64,000 bases of DNA from Chiridota heheva (Eukaryota; Echinodermata; Holothuroidea; Apodida; Chiridotidae), in the NCBI GenBank assembly GCA_020152595.1, contig JAIGNY010004056.1, forward strand, positions 782,001 to 846,000, written 5' to 3'. The position numbers and the translations under genes were made by a program. A model generated the notes under the pieces. That model was not told where the DNA came from. It searched no databases and worked only from the letters and a program-made list of their open reading frames with translations. Below are positions 9,992-25,000 of the stretch, one piece after another (position 1 is the first letter of the stretch; every line of letters begins with the position of its first letter).

Positions 9992-12900
9992 ACAATGTAA
10001 AATTAAAAGATTAAACAATTCTTCTCCTGTATCCCACTTTGTATTCAACTTCTAAATATACAACTTATATATCTTTATTGCACCATTAATTTTACTCTAA
10101 AATAATAATCATATTCTCAACAGATTAAAATAAAATTCAGCTGAAAGTTTGGTATACCTCGATCTTACTAGAATTTGCGACCTTTAATTATTTACAAAAC
10201 TGATAAAAAAAACGTCTCTGTGACAAACTGTTCGAAAAGGCTTTGCAAAAGAATCTTAGTCAAGGCCTACTTTACTCTTTAATCACTGCATGTTTACCAA
10301 CTCAAAATTCCATTTACTACAACATGTTATTACAAGCATACAAATTCCTGTATGATATATTCACCATGCTGACATGTGTTCTAAAATTATCTTGACTCGG
10401 TTTCATAAACAAATTTAGTTTTCTCTTAAAGTTCCCTATCCACTGGGATTGTATAAAACTTTGATCAAATTTTTGCAGTATGAAATGTAAAACAAAAGTG
10501 TGTACATTATGAAACTCAAGCTCGGGAGCTCTAGCCTGGTCGAAAAATGAGGCCATTCGTTTTCTTCAGTCATGGGAATTTTGAAAAAACACGGGTCTAG
10601 TTTTGGATACTCTGCGTCATTGAAAAATTACTAAACAACTCATTAGAAATAAGAATGGTTAATTTGAATGTTTACTTTAAAGGTTTTAAATAACATCTGG
10701 AATATCCCTAGGCAATTAAACCTACACATCTAAAGCAATCTATGGGCATATAGGTTGGTTACAATTATGAGAGCAGAAGACCTCCAGTTTTATAATGTAA
10801 TATTCTCTACAGTACAGTTAGTGAAGTACTGTAGTTACATAACTTTCTCATTTTTGTTCTGTTGCCAACTGCATGCAAATGCTAATTCATACTATATTGC
10901 TAATATAAGCAAAATGATCACAGCTTGCTATCTCTGTACAATGTCAATTATTCACACGCAACACAATACTTTCTTATTTATATAAAAGATTATATTCAAA
11001 GAGAAGCAAGGTTGTAATGAAATTCAATCTTTACCCTGGCACTATACTATAGTGTACAGTATTGTATGTTTTTTGACCTCATGAAGCAAACCTTTCCTGA
11101 GGAGAAATAATCCATCAACCATTTACAGTTAATGCACACATCACCTTAGGCATAAAATACTAAACTATTTTATCACCAGTTTGCAAACAAATTTCTCTCA
11201 CTAAGACACTTACGTGGATGAGTGATTTCAATCACAAAAATGCTCTGATTACTCAACACTGGCTTTCTGTAATCTTATACACACAAATAACCTTGTGCTA
11301 CTTAGCTGTGGTGTGCATGGTAATGCAGATAAACAATCATTGTTTGGGGTGGAAACACAATACACTGAACAGGAAGTCAGGTTGGTAATTGTCATACCTG
11401 AGTTTTGAGGATTGTGTCAGGTGTGGGTATGCTTAAAGAGAAACTTTTCGGCATGCTTATATCAATTAAAGTAACAATGTTCTAAAAACCTTTTCATCAC
11501 CTGACTAGCTCTATATCAGGTGGCCTGCATCAACTCTCTGGCTACAGGTAGCACAGAACTTATTATTTTCCCCATTGAAGCCTATGATGAAAGAGTCAAA
11601 TTCAGTTCCTTTTCGTACCAGAACATGATTTTTTTTGGATATTTCGTGATGTTTTCTAAAAGGTACTATATAATATCTTTTGGATGAGGGCATTGGTTGT
11701 TCTGCTCCCCAAAGTTTCAAACAGTCAGATCCAACCTGATAAATAAGCAGGTCAGGTCAGACTATTCCTCTTTATTTTCTTTAATCTGAAACCACAAGTA
11801 ATTAGAATCAAATTTCCTTTATCTATGGCTCCATTGTATTCGTTCTCCTGTTGGTCCTGAATTGTTGTGGAAATTGTGCTGAGTATCAAACTAGCAGTGG
11901 ATGAAGTCCTGATAGTGTGGTTGAGTGGTTATTTTAATTAAGATAAGTGGTCTCATTATTTGCTACAGTACAGTGTAAGTTTGTGGTTATGATTTGCTGG
12001 AACAAATTTTTAAGGAGAAGGACAAGTCATGGTATTTCAATAGGGGGTCACCAGAGGTTTGGGGCCTTTTTGAGGCTGAAGTAAAGAGGTGTTATACACC
12101 CTCACCAAATCACTCAAATTTGGGTATGTCTTACATGTAGTTCTCCATGAAACTTTTTCTGAAACAAATTTCATCAAGTTAGGATATATATAGTGAAGAC
12201 CATTCTCTACCATTCCTGAAATTTTCAACTTCTCAGCTTCTTGTCCCATGGGATGGGAACTCTCAAAAATACATTTATTAGCCTTTTCTCTGAGGCTTCT
12301 CATTTTGGGCTGGCACAGTAATACCTAATCAGTACTGTGCTACCTACAATCTCATACTGTGACTCACACAAACAAATTATTTCCAATCAAGTAAATTCAT
12401 TCTATCCTCAATTTTAACAAAAAACTTATCTCTACCTGTAATATCCTTTCAAGACATTTTTAAGTTGAATATTTCCTCAATAAACAAGACCAATATAAAT
12501 TGATTGGTAATCTTCAGTGTGAAAACCTGACCACGTTGGAAGCCAAGTTGAAAATAGAACCCTTGGAATATACTGATTTATTTATTTTCTATTTGTTTTA
12601 ATGCAGTACTCTATCACCGGGTTATTGGAATACCTAATATGTCCCTTCATGTTTTGCAAAACTACAAAAGCAATCATACTGTACATGACCAATTAATGTA
12701 AAAAAAATACAACATTCTGATATTTCTGCACAAAAACCAGTAAAAGTTACAACCAGTACTTCACCTTAGCTCAAACTTAGTGGGCCCCAAGCAAGCCATG
12801 TGTGTATTAGGTTCAAACTTGCTCACCTTAGGATTATAATGTAGAGAAAATAACATAACTTCAATTCACACATGTGGCGAGACAGTTTCCCCTTCCCCCT

Positions 12901-13019
12901 CACTGTGACCCTCCAACATTTTGACACAGAGACAAGTTACAAAGTTGTCTCCAAACATTTCGAATTTCCACCTTGAATAAATTCAACCACTCTCCTGCTG
13001 CACTGTCAGTGTTCAAGCA
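9992..13019. other. Intergenic between the convergent THAP and BLOC1S3 genes
   Basis: AT-rich sequence with no recognisable gene. It includes one dispersed repeat copy (11690-12028). An 88-codon open frame on the minus strand (12037-12303) has no feature I recognise. The BLOC1S3 3' UTR must lie at its right end on the minus strand; a TTTATT (minus AATAAA) at 12577-12582 is one possible signal. Confidence 0.5.
11690..12028. repeat. Dispersed repeat, copy 1 (partner at 19491-19804)
   Basis: Shares long near-identical blocks with 19491-19804, for example GTTCTGCTCC at the start, TGGCTCCATTGTATTC in the middle and TTGCTGGAACAAATTTTTNAG at the end. Same orientation. No coding capacity; the class is unknown to me. 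Confidence 0.85.
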
Positions 13020-16000
13020 TTATGAGGATGAGCTGCCTGCTGTAGCCCCTGGTGGAGATGCAATTGAGATGACAGGAATGTAAGGTGTTGAGTTGATAAC
13101 TTCCAGCTTCTCCGTCACCTTGTTCAAATCTTTGGAGAAGTTTCTGATCAGCTGGCAAACATCCTGGAATGAAATATAAAACAGGCAATTGTTGGTTTTC
13201 TTCTAACACTTGTCTCAAACTTTTTATTTCAATTTTTATGAAGGTCTATATAAAGATAGAAGTAACACTAAATATATTATTTCAAAAGTTCATCATAAAC
13301 CATGCAAGTACAGTAGCAAAATGATCATATTAAAATTATATTAGGACTGGCCCTTCTAGACCACCCATAAACAATTGCTGTAACCCTACCCTACTTGTGC
13401 AAGAAAATTTGTTCATCAATAAACTACTGACCTATTATTTTTATAGCAAGTTACGTAACTATTTTAAACATGAACTTCTAGCTTCAATTTCCATGCATAA
13501 TTCATATGAAAATCTTTTTATGTAATCAGTAAAACAGCTATGCCAAAATAAAATGTTTTGAATTACTGACCAACTGTCAGATAAAAAGTGCCATAAACAT
13601 TACATTGCTATCCCCCATCCTGCTCCTCCCCATAATTATCATCGTACACTGTTTGTATTATTTCATCTCCCCCTCCTCAAAAAAATTGATCATCGTACAC
13701 TCTTTGTATTCATTTATCTCTCATTAATTCTGCAAGCGTACAGTACATTTTCAATTAGAATCTGAAGCATTTTTCCCCACCCACAACCTAAGATTTTGGA
13801 TAAACATAATTGGAAATTACAGTATGGTATCTTGTAGTTTAATGTATATTGCCCCCAGCTCCCATTGATTGAAGTTAATTCTCTTTCCCTACTCCTAACT
13901 CAACAGATTGCAGGAAAAATAACACTTATAAACTTAGTCATAGTATACCCCTCTCCAACAATGATGTGAAAAGACATAAAAAAAAAAAAGGTTATGCGGC
14001 GCACCATAAAACATTACAAGACCATGATGAAATAACTCTCTTTGGGAGGAATGGTCCGTCAATCATTTATAGGCATTGCACAAATGCCCCCATGCATGTA
14101 ATGCATATTTATTTTTAGGGTCAGCCAAGGATAAATCTGTTCCACATCACTGCAAAGGAGGTTTGAGGCTTCAGCCAAGATGAATGACCTATTGTGTACG
14201 GTGTAACAATAGCTGATTGTTATCAATTAAACTGTGAAGAGGCTCTCAGGTTAGGTGTGGATTACCCCTGATTTTGAGAAAACCGAGGGGGTCAGGTTGC
14301 AGGGGCCCAAAAAAAAAGAAAAAAAAAAGAATGACGTAAATAACACAAATGACTTTGTCATACTAGATTGGTGTAGATGAAACAATAAGGTAAACTGACA
14401 TTAAATTGCAATGTTCATTCATTGCGAACTCTCAAGTCATATAAATCCACTTGAGACAACCAAAACTCAACCAACCTATTCTTCTACCAGATACTTTACA
14501 TACATGCACAGATACGAATTACCTGAAAACCTTTGTATCCACAAACTGACAGATTGTGGACTTTGATACCATTACTTGAAAAATGTAAATATTTACCCAA
14601 AATAGTGATCAAGTTACTGATGCATGTAAATTTCAAGAATAGCCCTTTCTACATTCAAAGGACTATCACCTTTATGTTTGTTTGATGAGGGCTTAACAGC
14701 ACCACGACAACGAAGGTCAAATTGTGCCTGAGAGGTCAGATCATTCTAGAGGTAGGAAGGAAAGGAAACGGGGAGAAAGAGAGAAATTCAAGAACAATAA
14801 GTCAGAAAGCTGTGATCGAGAGAGGAGGTGCATGGCTGAAACAAAAACAAAGTAGAGTGAGGGGGTGGAAGAGGAGAATTAAATATGGTTGTAGAGGGAA
14901 GCATGCTGAAGGAAGGAGATAATTTTATCCAGAGGATTTTTCTGAAAGAACTCAGCAATTGAGCTGTGGGGAGCGAGGGAAGCTATTGAAAGGGGGGCAA
15001 GCAAGGAGAATATGATGGATTGTGAGGGTGCAATGGCAATTGTTGCAGAGGGGTTGGGGGGAACCAATAAGGAGGTGGGAGTGGGTGAGATGAGTGTGAC
15101 CAATTCTAAGACGGGTAATATGAACGTTGTCGATACAAAAGAGGTTGTCGATAGTGGGTTTGATCAGAATGGTGGGCTGGATGACGTGGAGTTTCTTAGC
15201 AATTTGGGAGTTCCATGAGGTTTGCCAGCGGTCACGAACAAGGGAAGCGATAAGCGGTTTGATGTCAGAGAGGGTTTTGGGAAATGGGGTAAAGAGGAGG
15301 TTGAGGGCAAGCTTAGCAGCTGCATCAGCCCTCTTATTGCCAGGGATGCCAAAATGGCTGGGTATTCAGAAGAAAAGAACACTTCCTGCAGAGGGTGTGC
15401 AAAAGGAGTTTTCGGAGGAGGAGGTGGGATGTGAAGTTATCCCATTTAAGGTTGAGTAAAGAAGTAAGAACAGCCTTTGAGTCGGAGAAAATGGCAAAGT
15501 AGTTTAGCAAAGAGTACTCAACAAAGTTGAGGGCGAGGAGAATGGCCTTTGCCTCGGCTGAAAAGATGGATGAGTAGTCGGGAAGTCTGCTACTGAGGGT
15601 GATGTCTTGGATGAGGGCAGCAGCAGCTGTCTTGTTGCCTTCCTTAGAGCCATCAGTATACAAGATGGAGGTGTAATTTGAGATTTGGTTGTGGAGATTG
15701 ATGAAGAGGTTGGGCTGGGTTTGAGTTTTGTGATGAGTGGAGAGGCCCAGGTGGATAGAAGGGAAGGGGTGGCCCAAGGAGGAAAAGTGGGCCAGGAGAA
15801 GGTGCCAAGAGTGGCGGGGTTGATGCCAAGATGGAAGAGGTCTGATTTAATGCATAAGGTGAAGGGAGGGGATAGGGTTTTAGTCTTATCAAAGAGGGTA
15901 GAAAAATTATCACCTTTAGCTTATGCTGTACATAAACTGCCATATATGAGCAAAACTGCAAATGCAAAAATAAGTGCTGAAATGGTCCTACAACATTACC

Positions 16001-19000
16001 ACTAAAACAAGATGGCAATCCACGGAGTTGCTGACATCGCCACTGCCACATCGAACTTGTAAATTGATCAAATGTTTTTCCAGGAAACAGGACATAAAAT
16101 ATATAATTTCATATCAATTACTTGAACTCTAACGTTTGACCTTTAAATGACATTATGTGCGAGACACAACACTACATCACCTTCCACCAGCCCACCAATT
16201 AACATTACCCACCAAGTGCCAATTACCCAATATCATTGTTGGTTTTGCCAGGAAGCGCAAACAAAATGTACTATTTTAATCAATTATTTGACCTTGGATC
16301 TTTGCAACGTGTTACATCTTTCCAGAGACACCTCTCATCATCCTTCATCAACCCACCAAGTAACAACCAATTGCACTTGTGATATTTGCATAACAGGCAA
16401 TCAACTAAAATTTACTATTTAAAATCAATTCTTTGACCTCTGACCTTTGACATTTAAATGACCTGTTCCATTTTGTGCGATATGCCCTGTATCACCTTCC
16501 ACCAAGTACCCAATATCTCTTATGGTTATCCCAGGAAAAGCAACACAACATTTACCATTTTAAAATAAATTATTTGATCTCTGACCCTTTAAACAACATA
16601 TCTCATTATATGTGAGACATAATCTTGCATCACCCTCCACCAACCCACCAAGTAACAAACTGGACACCAACCCATCAAGGGTCAATAAAATAGCAGGGTT
16701 TTTTTTCCAACGAAATTCAACATAAAATTTACCATTATTATTTAAACTATGACCTTTGAGCGACATGTCACATCTTTTTCGAATACACCTTCACATCATC
16801 CTTCTTCGACTAACGAAATAACAACCCAATTGTTCTTATGTTATTTCCATAACAACCAACCAACCACAATTTTAAATGAACTATTTGAACTCTGACCTTT
16901 GACCTTTAAATGACCTGTCCTATTTTGCAAGGAACATAACCCTACATCACCTTTCATCAACCCACCAAGTACCAACGTGATATCACTTATGGTTATCCAC
17001 AAAAACGCAACACAAAATTTACCATTTTTAAATCATTTATTTGACCTCTGACCTTTGACCTTCAAATGACATATCCCATTATGTGTGAGACATAACCTTG
17101 CATCACCCTCCACCAACCCACCAAGTAACAAAATCTGGACCCCAACCCATCATGGATCAAAACAATAGAAATTACATTTTTCTTACGAAATGCACCACAA
17201 AAATTTGCCTTATTATTTGACCTCTGACCTTTCAGTGACATGTCACTTTTTAGCGACACAACTTTACATCATCCTCCATCAACCCACCAAGTAAGAACCC
17301 AATTGCATTTGTGGTTTTTGCATAACACGTGATCGACCAAAATTTACCATTTAAAATAAACTATTTGACCTATGACCTTTAAGTGACATGTTCCACTTTG
17401 AGCAGGATACAACCCTGCATCACCTTCCACCAACCCACCAAGTACCACCCAATATCACTTATGGGTATCCCAGGAAGCGCAACGCAAAATTGTCCATATT
17501 CAATTAATTATTTGACCTTTGCCCTGTAAAGTACATGACCCAACTTGTGTGGGACACAAGTTCATCTTACATTACACCCTTCCACCAAGTTTCAACATGA
17601 TAGCTTGTGCGGTTTTCTATGTACAGTACATGCGACACAACAAATTTGTACACTCACACACCCACCCACAAAAGTGAGTACAATACCTTATCCCCATATA
17701 TACTATATGTTGAGATAAGGTAATTACATACAGCATTACCCAGAGGAAGGACTTTGAGGGGATGAGGCAATGAGTGATTTGACCTGAAGCCAGCTTTCTT
17801 GCAACATAAGCATGCAGGATGAGGGCAGGGGAATAATGTTGTGTTCTTGAGCCTAATTTCAAATTTCACCGAAGTCTGCTCAGTTGTGCAAGTTAGGGAG
17901 TTAACCTGGGGTTGCCTGGTGTCCCTTTAAATGTAAATTGAATTCTCTTGTCCACTTGCATCAAGGAAAGTGAGGATAAGCATTGGCCCAAATGAGCAAC
18001 AAAAGGTCACCCTGCAGTTTGCCAATTTTCCAATCAAAACTTGCTGGAAAAATGGAAACATTTGAAAGAGGAAAAAAGTCTAACCCCGTGGTGGTGGTGG
18101 TGGTGGTAATGGTAATGGTGGTGGTGGTGGTGGTGAGATGGTGATGGTGATGATGATGATGATGATGATGATAATAATAATACTAATCTGAAGAGCGCTC
18201 AAGGCACAAGTAAGATAAAAACAAACAAACAAATAAACAACAAAAGCACAACAAAAATGATGGGCATGTACATGTTTGATCATCTATTTAAAAGAAGCAA
18301 AAATGAACAAATTTGTATTCACTGTGCCTACACTTAATTTTCAAAGCCTTATTCAGTATTACACAGTACAGTACCAATTTTGTAATGGTTTGTTTTGTTC
18401 TTTGTTTGTTTAGAAATCCCTGCCTGCAAAATCTTAGAAGTTATCAGGTCTCTCTTATTCTGTATGGTAGCTCTGGGTACATGTAGGTAAGAAACAGGTG
18501 ATACTCATAGGCAAACACTGATGGTTCCATAGAAGTTATTAAAGGCAAGCATAATTTAGCTCCTAAGACTCGTACTTAAAAAGTTATTGGGTTCAATCCC
18601 CACTCTAGTGTCGACTTTTGGTTTTCCAGGCATTGGAGAAAGTCCAAAATCCTTGACCCATCTAATTTTTTGTCCACTCAGAGATTTTTTAAAACTATGT
18701 AGTTTATTCACACAGACAATATATTTTAGGAAATCTACATTATTTTCTCCAGACGAAAAAAATTACTTTTGATAAATTTTGTTAAAACAGATCGTATGAC
18801 AGATTTATTCTCTTAATCTCTTGATAGTTCACAAAATATGATTTCACGTATAATCCTTCAGTAATCAACAGAATAAAAATCAGTTCACAATTATCATTTC
18901 ATGACTATTCACTTCTCAAACCAAAAACTCTCTCTTCATCATCCTAATCCAAACTCCCTAGTCGAAAAAAAAATGTGCTCTTCGACTGGTAGAAGACACG

Positions 19001-22000
19001 CCTACATGTACTTAAAGAAAATAAACAATGGAAGAATTTGCTTGTGTACTTCACACTGCACCTAGTGTGACTACCTTAGACCAATCAGAAAACTGATTTA
19101 AAATAGATCACACAGCTACCAGGTGTCTGGAAGAATTGGCAGAGGATCAGGTTTCCTATGTTCACAATAACCTACTTATGTTGCCTTTAAAACAATACAT
19201 GAGTTCGTAATTACTGTGAGAATCAAAATCTGTCTTTGCTTGATATTGCTTTAAAGGGGTGATGAAACACTGATTTTCTGATGGTTAAAGGAGAAATATG
19301 TTCTGCTATATATGACACTAGGCTCCATGTGTAGAAGCTCCTTGGTACAATGTTGTGTTCTTGAGCAAGCTAGACACTCAATTTCATATTACTATTCTAC
19401 TCAGTTGTGCAAGTTGGGAAGTTACTGTAACCTGCCCTGCCCAAGGGGAATCAAGCTCTCTTGTCCACTTGCACCAAGTAAACTGCACAGACATTAGTTG
19501 TTCTGCTCCTTAAAGTTTCAACCAATCAGACCAGACCTGATAAATAAGCAGATCAGCTCAGACTTTTCCTCTTTATTATGAAAATCACAAGTAATTAGGA
19601 TCAAATTTCCCTTATCAATGGCTCCATTGTATTCATTCTCCTGTTGGTCCTGGGTTATTATGGAAGTTGGTGCTGAGTATCATTTTAGCAATGGATGAAG
19701 TCCTTATTGTGTGGTTGAATGGTTATAAGTGATTGCATTATTTGCTACAGTAAGTTTGTGGTCATGATTTGCTGGAACAAATTTTTGAGGAGAAGGACAA
19801 GTCAAGAGAAGCACTGGCCTAACAGAGCTTTCCGAGGCTCAGAAGTACAGTATTTAAGTACTGTCAGAGATCAAGAAGGCCCAGGAGAACACTAAAATAG
19901 AGCCTACCAAATTTACTGTGGAAAGCTTGAAATTTTATTTTTAATCTCTAGAAAATTAACTTCATTTTCAATAAAATACCAGGAAATCTTTTTATTTTCA
20001 ACTCATTACCAATTTCTATTACAAAATGGGTGCACATGACTTCACTACATGTACATTTCAGTAACTTTTATGTACTGTACTCTTGAGGCAACCTTTTTGA
20101 GGCCCCTAGTTTTTTTGTTTTTTTTCCAGAATGGTGCTCCACCCTACCCCCTCATTGCCTACACCCTGCCCCCTCATTGCCTACACCCTGCCCCTTTTCA
20201 CTCAGCATGCTACATTTTGTTCAAAAAACATACTTTTTAGAACTATTTTGCCTTCTTTTGAAGCTGATTACAGCTCTCCAATATAAAAAGATGCAAGGAC
20301 ACTACTTGTTGTATTGACATTTTATTGACATTTTAAGTGCCTCAAACCTGCCCTTAAATTTACTTTGAGATGTTATAAATGCCCCTTTTGGTCAGTGACA
20401 CCCTGCCTCCTTCTGGATCAAGTTAGGGGTTTGTATAGAACACGATATTACATCAGCTAGTGTTATACAGTTCTTCCCCTAAACTTCCCCTAAGGAGTCA
20501 GGTAGCTAAGTTAGTAGAGCGCACGACTGAGATACTGGAGGTACCGGGCTCAAGTAAGGTTCGGTCAGGTCTAATCCGTTTTCCGCAGCTATGCAAACAG
20601 ATACGCCGATCATCAAAGCGGAAGCACGTTGTTTGCAGCTCCTGCTCCTCATTCAGCTTTTGAGAGAAGTGGCAATGGTTGAATGGTGCTCGCCGTCCTT
20701 CGGAGGGGACGTTAAGCCGTCCGTCCTGATGGTAAGACAGTCACACCCTACCTGGTTTTCTGAACACTTCTCGATAAGAGTAGGGTGAAAACTCGGTGTG
20801 CAGGCTATAATTTGGCGTCTATGCTCCAGATAAGAGTCTTGCCGAATTTCCAAAAAGGGAGGATCATGTACAAAACAAAACTAAACTAGAATATTAGCAC
20901 TCTCTAGAGCGCATACCTCCGCCCCGTTGCAATTCCAACATACCTAGAATAATTTTAAGAGTTCATTTGATCCCCATACTCAATATAATCTACCTCAGAA
21001 ATCCTAGACCAACCAAGATCCAACCCCAAGTTTTGATCTGTAATGAACATTTGCAATCTGAACCCTTGAAGATTATCCTCTGACTGGAATTTCTTCCAAG
21101 GCCATATCATTGTTCTCAGGTTTAATTCCGTGAAGCATCATTGTTTGAGCTCTATTCAGCCAGGATTCACATTCCATCATTTTCCATTCATGGCAGAAAC
21201 CAATTGTTTCATTTTCATTGATTCCAGAGAACACTTGATGTAAGTCTCTTTGAGTCCAAAAAATAGATTGTTTAAATCTTCATTCAGAGTGCAAAGTCAT
21301 TGTTCAGCACATTCCATTGGAAAGTTTTAGCTTAGTCTTGAGAGATCTCATCCTAAAACAACCCCACCCCTCCATTTCTGCCTTTCCCCTGTTTCTACCC
21401 TTCCCCTGTTTCTGCCCTTCCCCTGTTCCAATTAGTCCCAAATTCCCAAATTGTGATCACTTCTTCATGAAACAGTAACAAAACCACACACCAAATGTAA
21501 TCCAAATCCAGTCATCAGTTCTGGAGATATCTTGATGACAAACAAACAAAATTACAGAGGTGAAAACATAACCTCTGTCCAATATCGTTGGTGGAGGTAA
21601 TTTAAATTGCCTTTCATGAGAATCATACTCTACCTTTTGGACTGTAGGCAACAAAACCAGCAAAACAACTTGACTAATATTCAACTATTTAAAAACTATA
21701 CATTACCTGAATAACAATCTGTGATCTGTTCATTTGCATATTTGCAGACTGCATTTCCTTTGTAGCTCCATGCAATGCATATTCAACAGACTCATGAATA
21801 TTCACAAGTAGAGCTGCATTATTGTCTCTCAGTTTACGGTGCAATAATGTATCATACATTGGAGATCCCAGCTGTTCCTTTACTGGAGTGCTAGGGCTGG
21901 TTCCTGATAATTGTAAAAGATTTTGATCCTTTGAAAGGTTCAGAGGCTCAACTGTGAAAGCCAAACAAGAAAACAAGTTGGTACTTATGAAATTATGGCT

Positions 22001-25000
22001 AGGTACAAAACATAATGGACACTTACATGTAGGCCTAGAGGCCTAACAAATATCTTGAATGATAAATAATAGTCATTCCAAAAACCATTGAGGTCTTCCC
22101 ACCATAAAATACCAGGAATAACAAAATCAAAGACAAAGTTAGCTCAAAACCTTATAAATATTGACTCTGAAGATGCAAACAGAATCAGAGATACCCATGT
22201 CTCACTTAACTCCCCTCATGACTTGTCTTTGAGAAAAACTAAAATGATTAATACCAAGCATGAAAAAGTTTTATGTTAACTTCAAACTATTGTGTACGAA
22301 TACTACTGTACATAGCTGAAACAGTCAAGAAATTACAGGAAGCTAAAGTTTTATACTATTTTGTGCCCACATGAAATTATATCGCCCTCAAAACAATCTT
22401 CACTTTATGTATGATACTTTGATTGAAATAGTTAAGGCCTCATAAGGACTTAATGATTTTGCAATCAAAATCAACCATTTTTTTGTTGCATCATTTCGTA
22501 AATAATCATTCATATTTCCTTCCTCCCTACTACATTAGACTTGAATTGGGTGAAATGATGTACCGTGGTACCACACAACTACAGTATTTTGGTGTGGCAA
22601 CATTTGTAACAGAGAAATTCACAGTAAAACCTTTGTCACTTTTCTGCCCAAGTTTTGAAGCTTCAAGACAAATGATACACTGTATTTGATAAAAATCACA
22701 GGGGAAACTCCTGTTATACTGTAGTATCTGCAAACCAAATTAATGGGACAAGTGATTGTGCATGATTTAGGCTTCTAGAAGCCTACTGTAAGAGATGCAA
22801 TAATGCACACCGACATGGAAGTCTATGGTAAGAGATGCAATAATGCACACCGACATGGAAGCCTATGGTAAGAGATGCAATAATGCACACCGACATGAAA
22901 GCCTACGGTAAGAGATGCAATAATGCACACCGACATGGAAGCCTATGGTAAGAGATGCAATAATGCACACCGACATGGAAGCCTATGGTAAGAGATGCAA
23001 TAATGCCCAATGACATGGAGGCCTACAGTAAGAGATGCAATAATGCCCAATGACATGGAAGCCTACTGTAAGAGACGCAATGATGCCCAATGATATGGAG
23101 GCCTACTGTAAGAGATGCAATAATGCCCAATGACATGAAAGCCTACGGTAAGAGATGCAACAATGCACACCGACATGGAAGCCTATGGTAAGAGATGCAA
23201 TAATGCACACCGACATGGAAGCCTATGGTAAGAGATGCAATAATGCCCAATGACATGGAGGCCTATGGTAAGAGATGCAATAATGCCCAATGACATGGAG
23301 GCCTACAGTAAGAGATGCAATAATGCACAACGACATGGAGGCCTACAGTAAGAGATGCAATAATGCACAACGACATGCAGCAGACCTACAGTACTGTAGG
23401 TGACGTGAATCACGTCTGAACAGATCAATTTTCATGCTGGAGAAATGCGGACTGTGCAGACACAAAACAAAATTACATGTAAACGTTAGGACTCCTAACA
23501 TCAACTGTAGTGAACATTACTGTTAGGCCTAAAACATTTCTGTTCTCTTCTTCCCCTTCTGCTACTCAGCCTCCTTTCAAGGCTGAAGATTCTCAGCCTG
23601 GAGCTGCAAGTTTCTCATAATGAGAAAGGTCGCAGTGATTTCCGTGGAAATAACCAATATACAGTTCACATGGATGAGCATGAATACCATGCGAATAAGC
23701 GATACGCATTGCTTGTTTGCAAAGATGAGTATAAATACTATGCGAATAAGCAATATGCATTGCTTGTTTGCACGTATGAGCATGAATACTGTATGAATAA
23801 GCACTATGCATTGCTTGCACGGATGAGCATGAATACTGTGCGAATAAGCAATACGTATTGCTTGTTTGCACGGATGAGAATGAATACCATGCGAATAAGC
23901 AATACGCATTGCTTGTTTGCATGGATGAACATGAATACCATAACAATAAGCAATATGCATTGCTTGTTTGCACGGATGAGTATGAATACCATGCGAATAA
24001 GCAATATGCATTGCTTGTTTGCAAGGATGAGTATGAATACCATGCGAATAAGCGATACGCATTGCTTGTTTGCACAGATGAGCATAAATACTGTGCGAAT
24101 AAGCAATATGCATTGCTTGTTTGCACAGATGAGCATAAATACTGTGCGAATAAGCAATATGCATTGCTTATTTGCACGGATGAGAATGAATACCATGCGA
24201 ATAAGCGATACGCAGTGCTTGTTTGCACAGATAAGCATAAATACTGTGCGAATAAGCAATACGCATTGCTTGTTTGCACAGATGAGTATAAATACCATGC
24301 AAATAAGCAATACGCATAGCTTGTTTACACGGATGAGCATGAATACTGTGCGAATAAGGGTCTGCGTCATAGGGGCTTTATGCAACCGTCACCCGACCGA
24401 CAGGTGACTGGTCGCGGACGGAGCCCGACTGAAAATAGCACAGAGTTGCCTATCAATTCAATGTCAATACAAGAAACGAGCATCCACGCACTCACTCATA
24501 ATTTGCATGAACTGAATGCACTGTACAATGTGTGTGAGCTTTCTGTGTTAGTCTCAGTATGAATGGGGATTAATTAAGTGAAAGTTCAACAAAAGTTAAT
24601 CTCTTTTGTTTGCCTATGGTTTTTGTTGGGGAAATTATTGATTTTGTTTTGAATTCGACTTTTTGAAGTGAAAAGTGGTATGTACGATAGGCTATATTAT
24701 GTTACAAGTTCAGTATGATGGTTGTCTTAAAACAGTGTACAGCAGGCCCTACATTAAAAAAAAATCCAGGATTTGATTAATTGCTTAAAAAAATAAACAT
24801 ATTGATCATTGCTGATTTTGAACTTCTTCACTCTCTTATTTTATAATTCCAACAGATAGATCGTCGTCTTAATTAATTTAAATAGGCTATTTTTTATTCT
24901 TTTTATTCATAGAGCATTAATAAATTTTCAAAGCATTTCTTGTGTTTTCATACCAAAGGTAATTGAAAAAATAAATTAGGTCCTAGTTTGTGTTGTGTCT

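Noticed and set aside
11511..12303. Short minus-strand frames downstream of BLOC1S3
   Set aside because: One overlaps a dispersed repeat; the other has no recognisable feature or supporting splice or promoter signals.
15127..15459. Plus-strand frames overlapping the LINE fragment
   Set aside because: Shadows of the minus-strand RNase H coding region.
23577..24407. Five overlapping frames of 150-245 codons
   Set aside because: By-products of the 51-bp unit (multiple of three) inside a BLOC1S3 intron.
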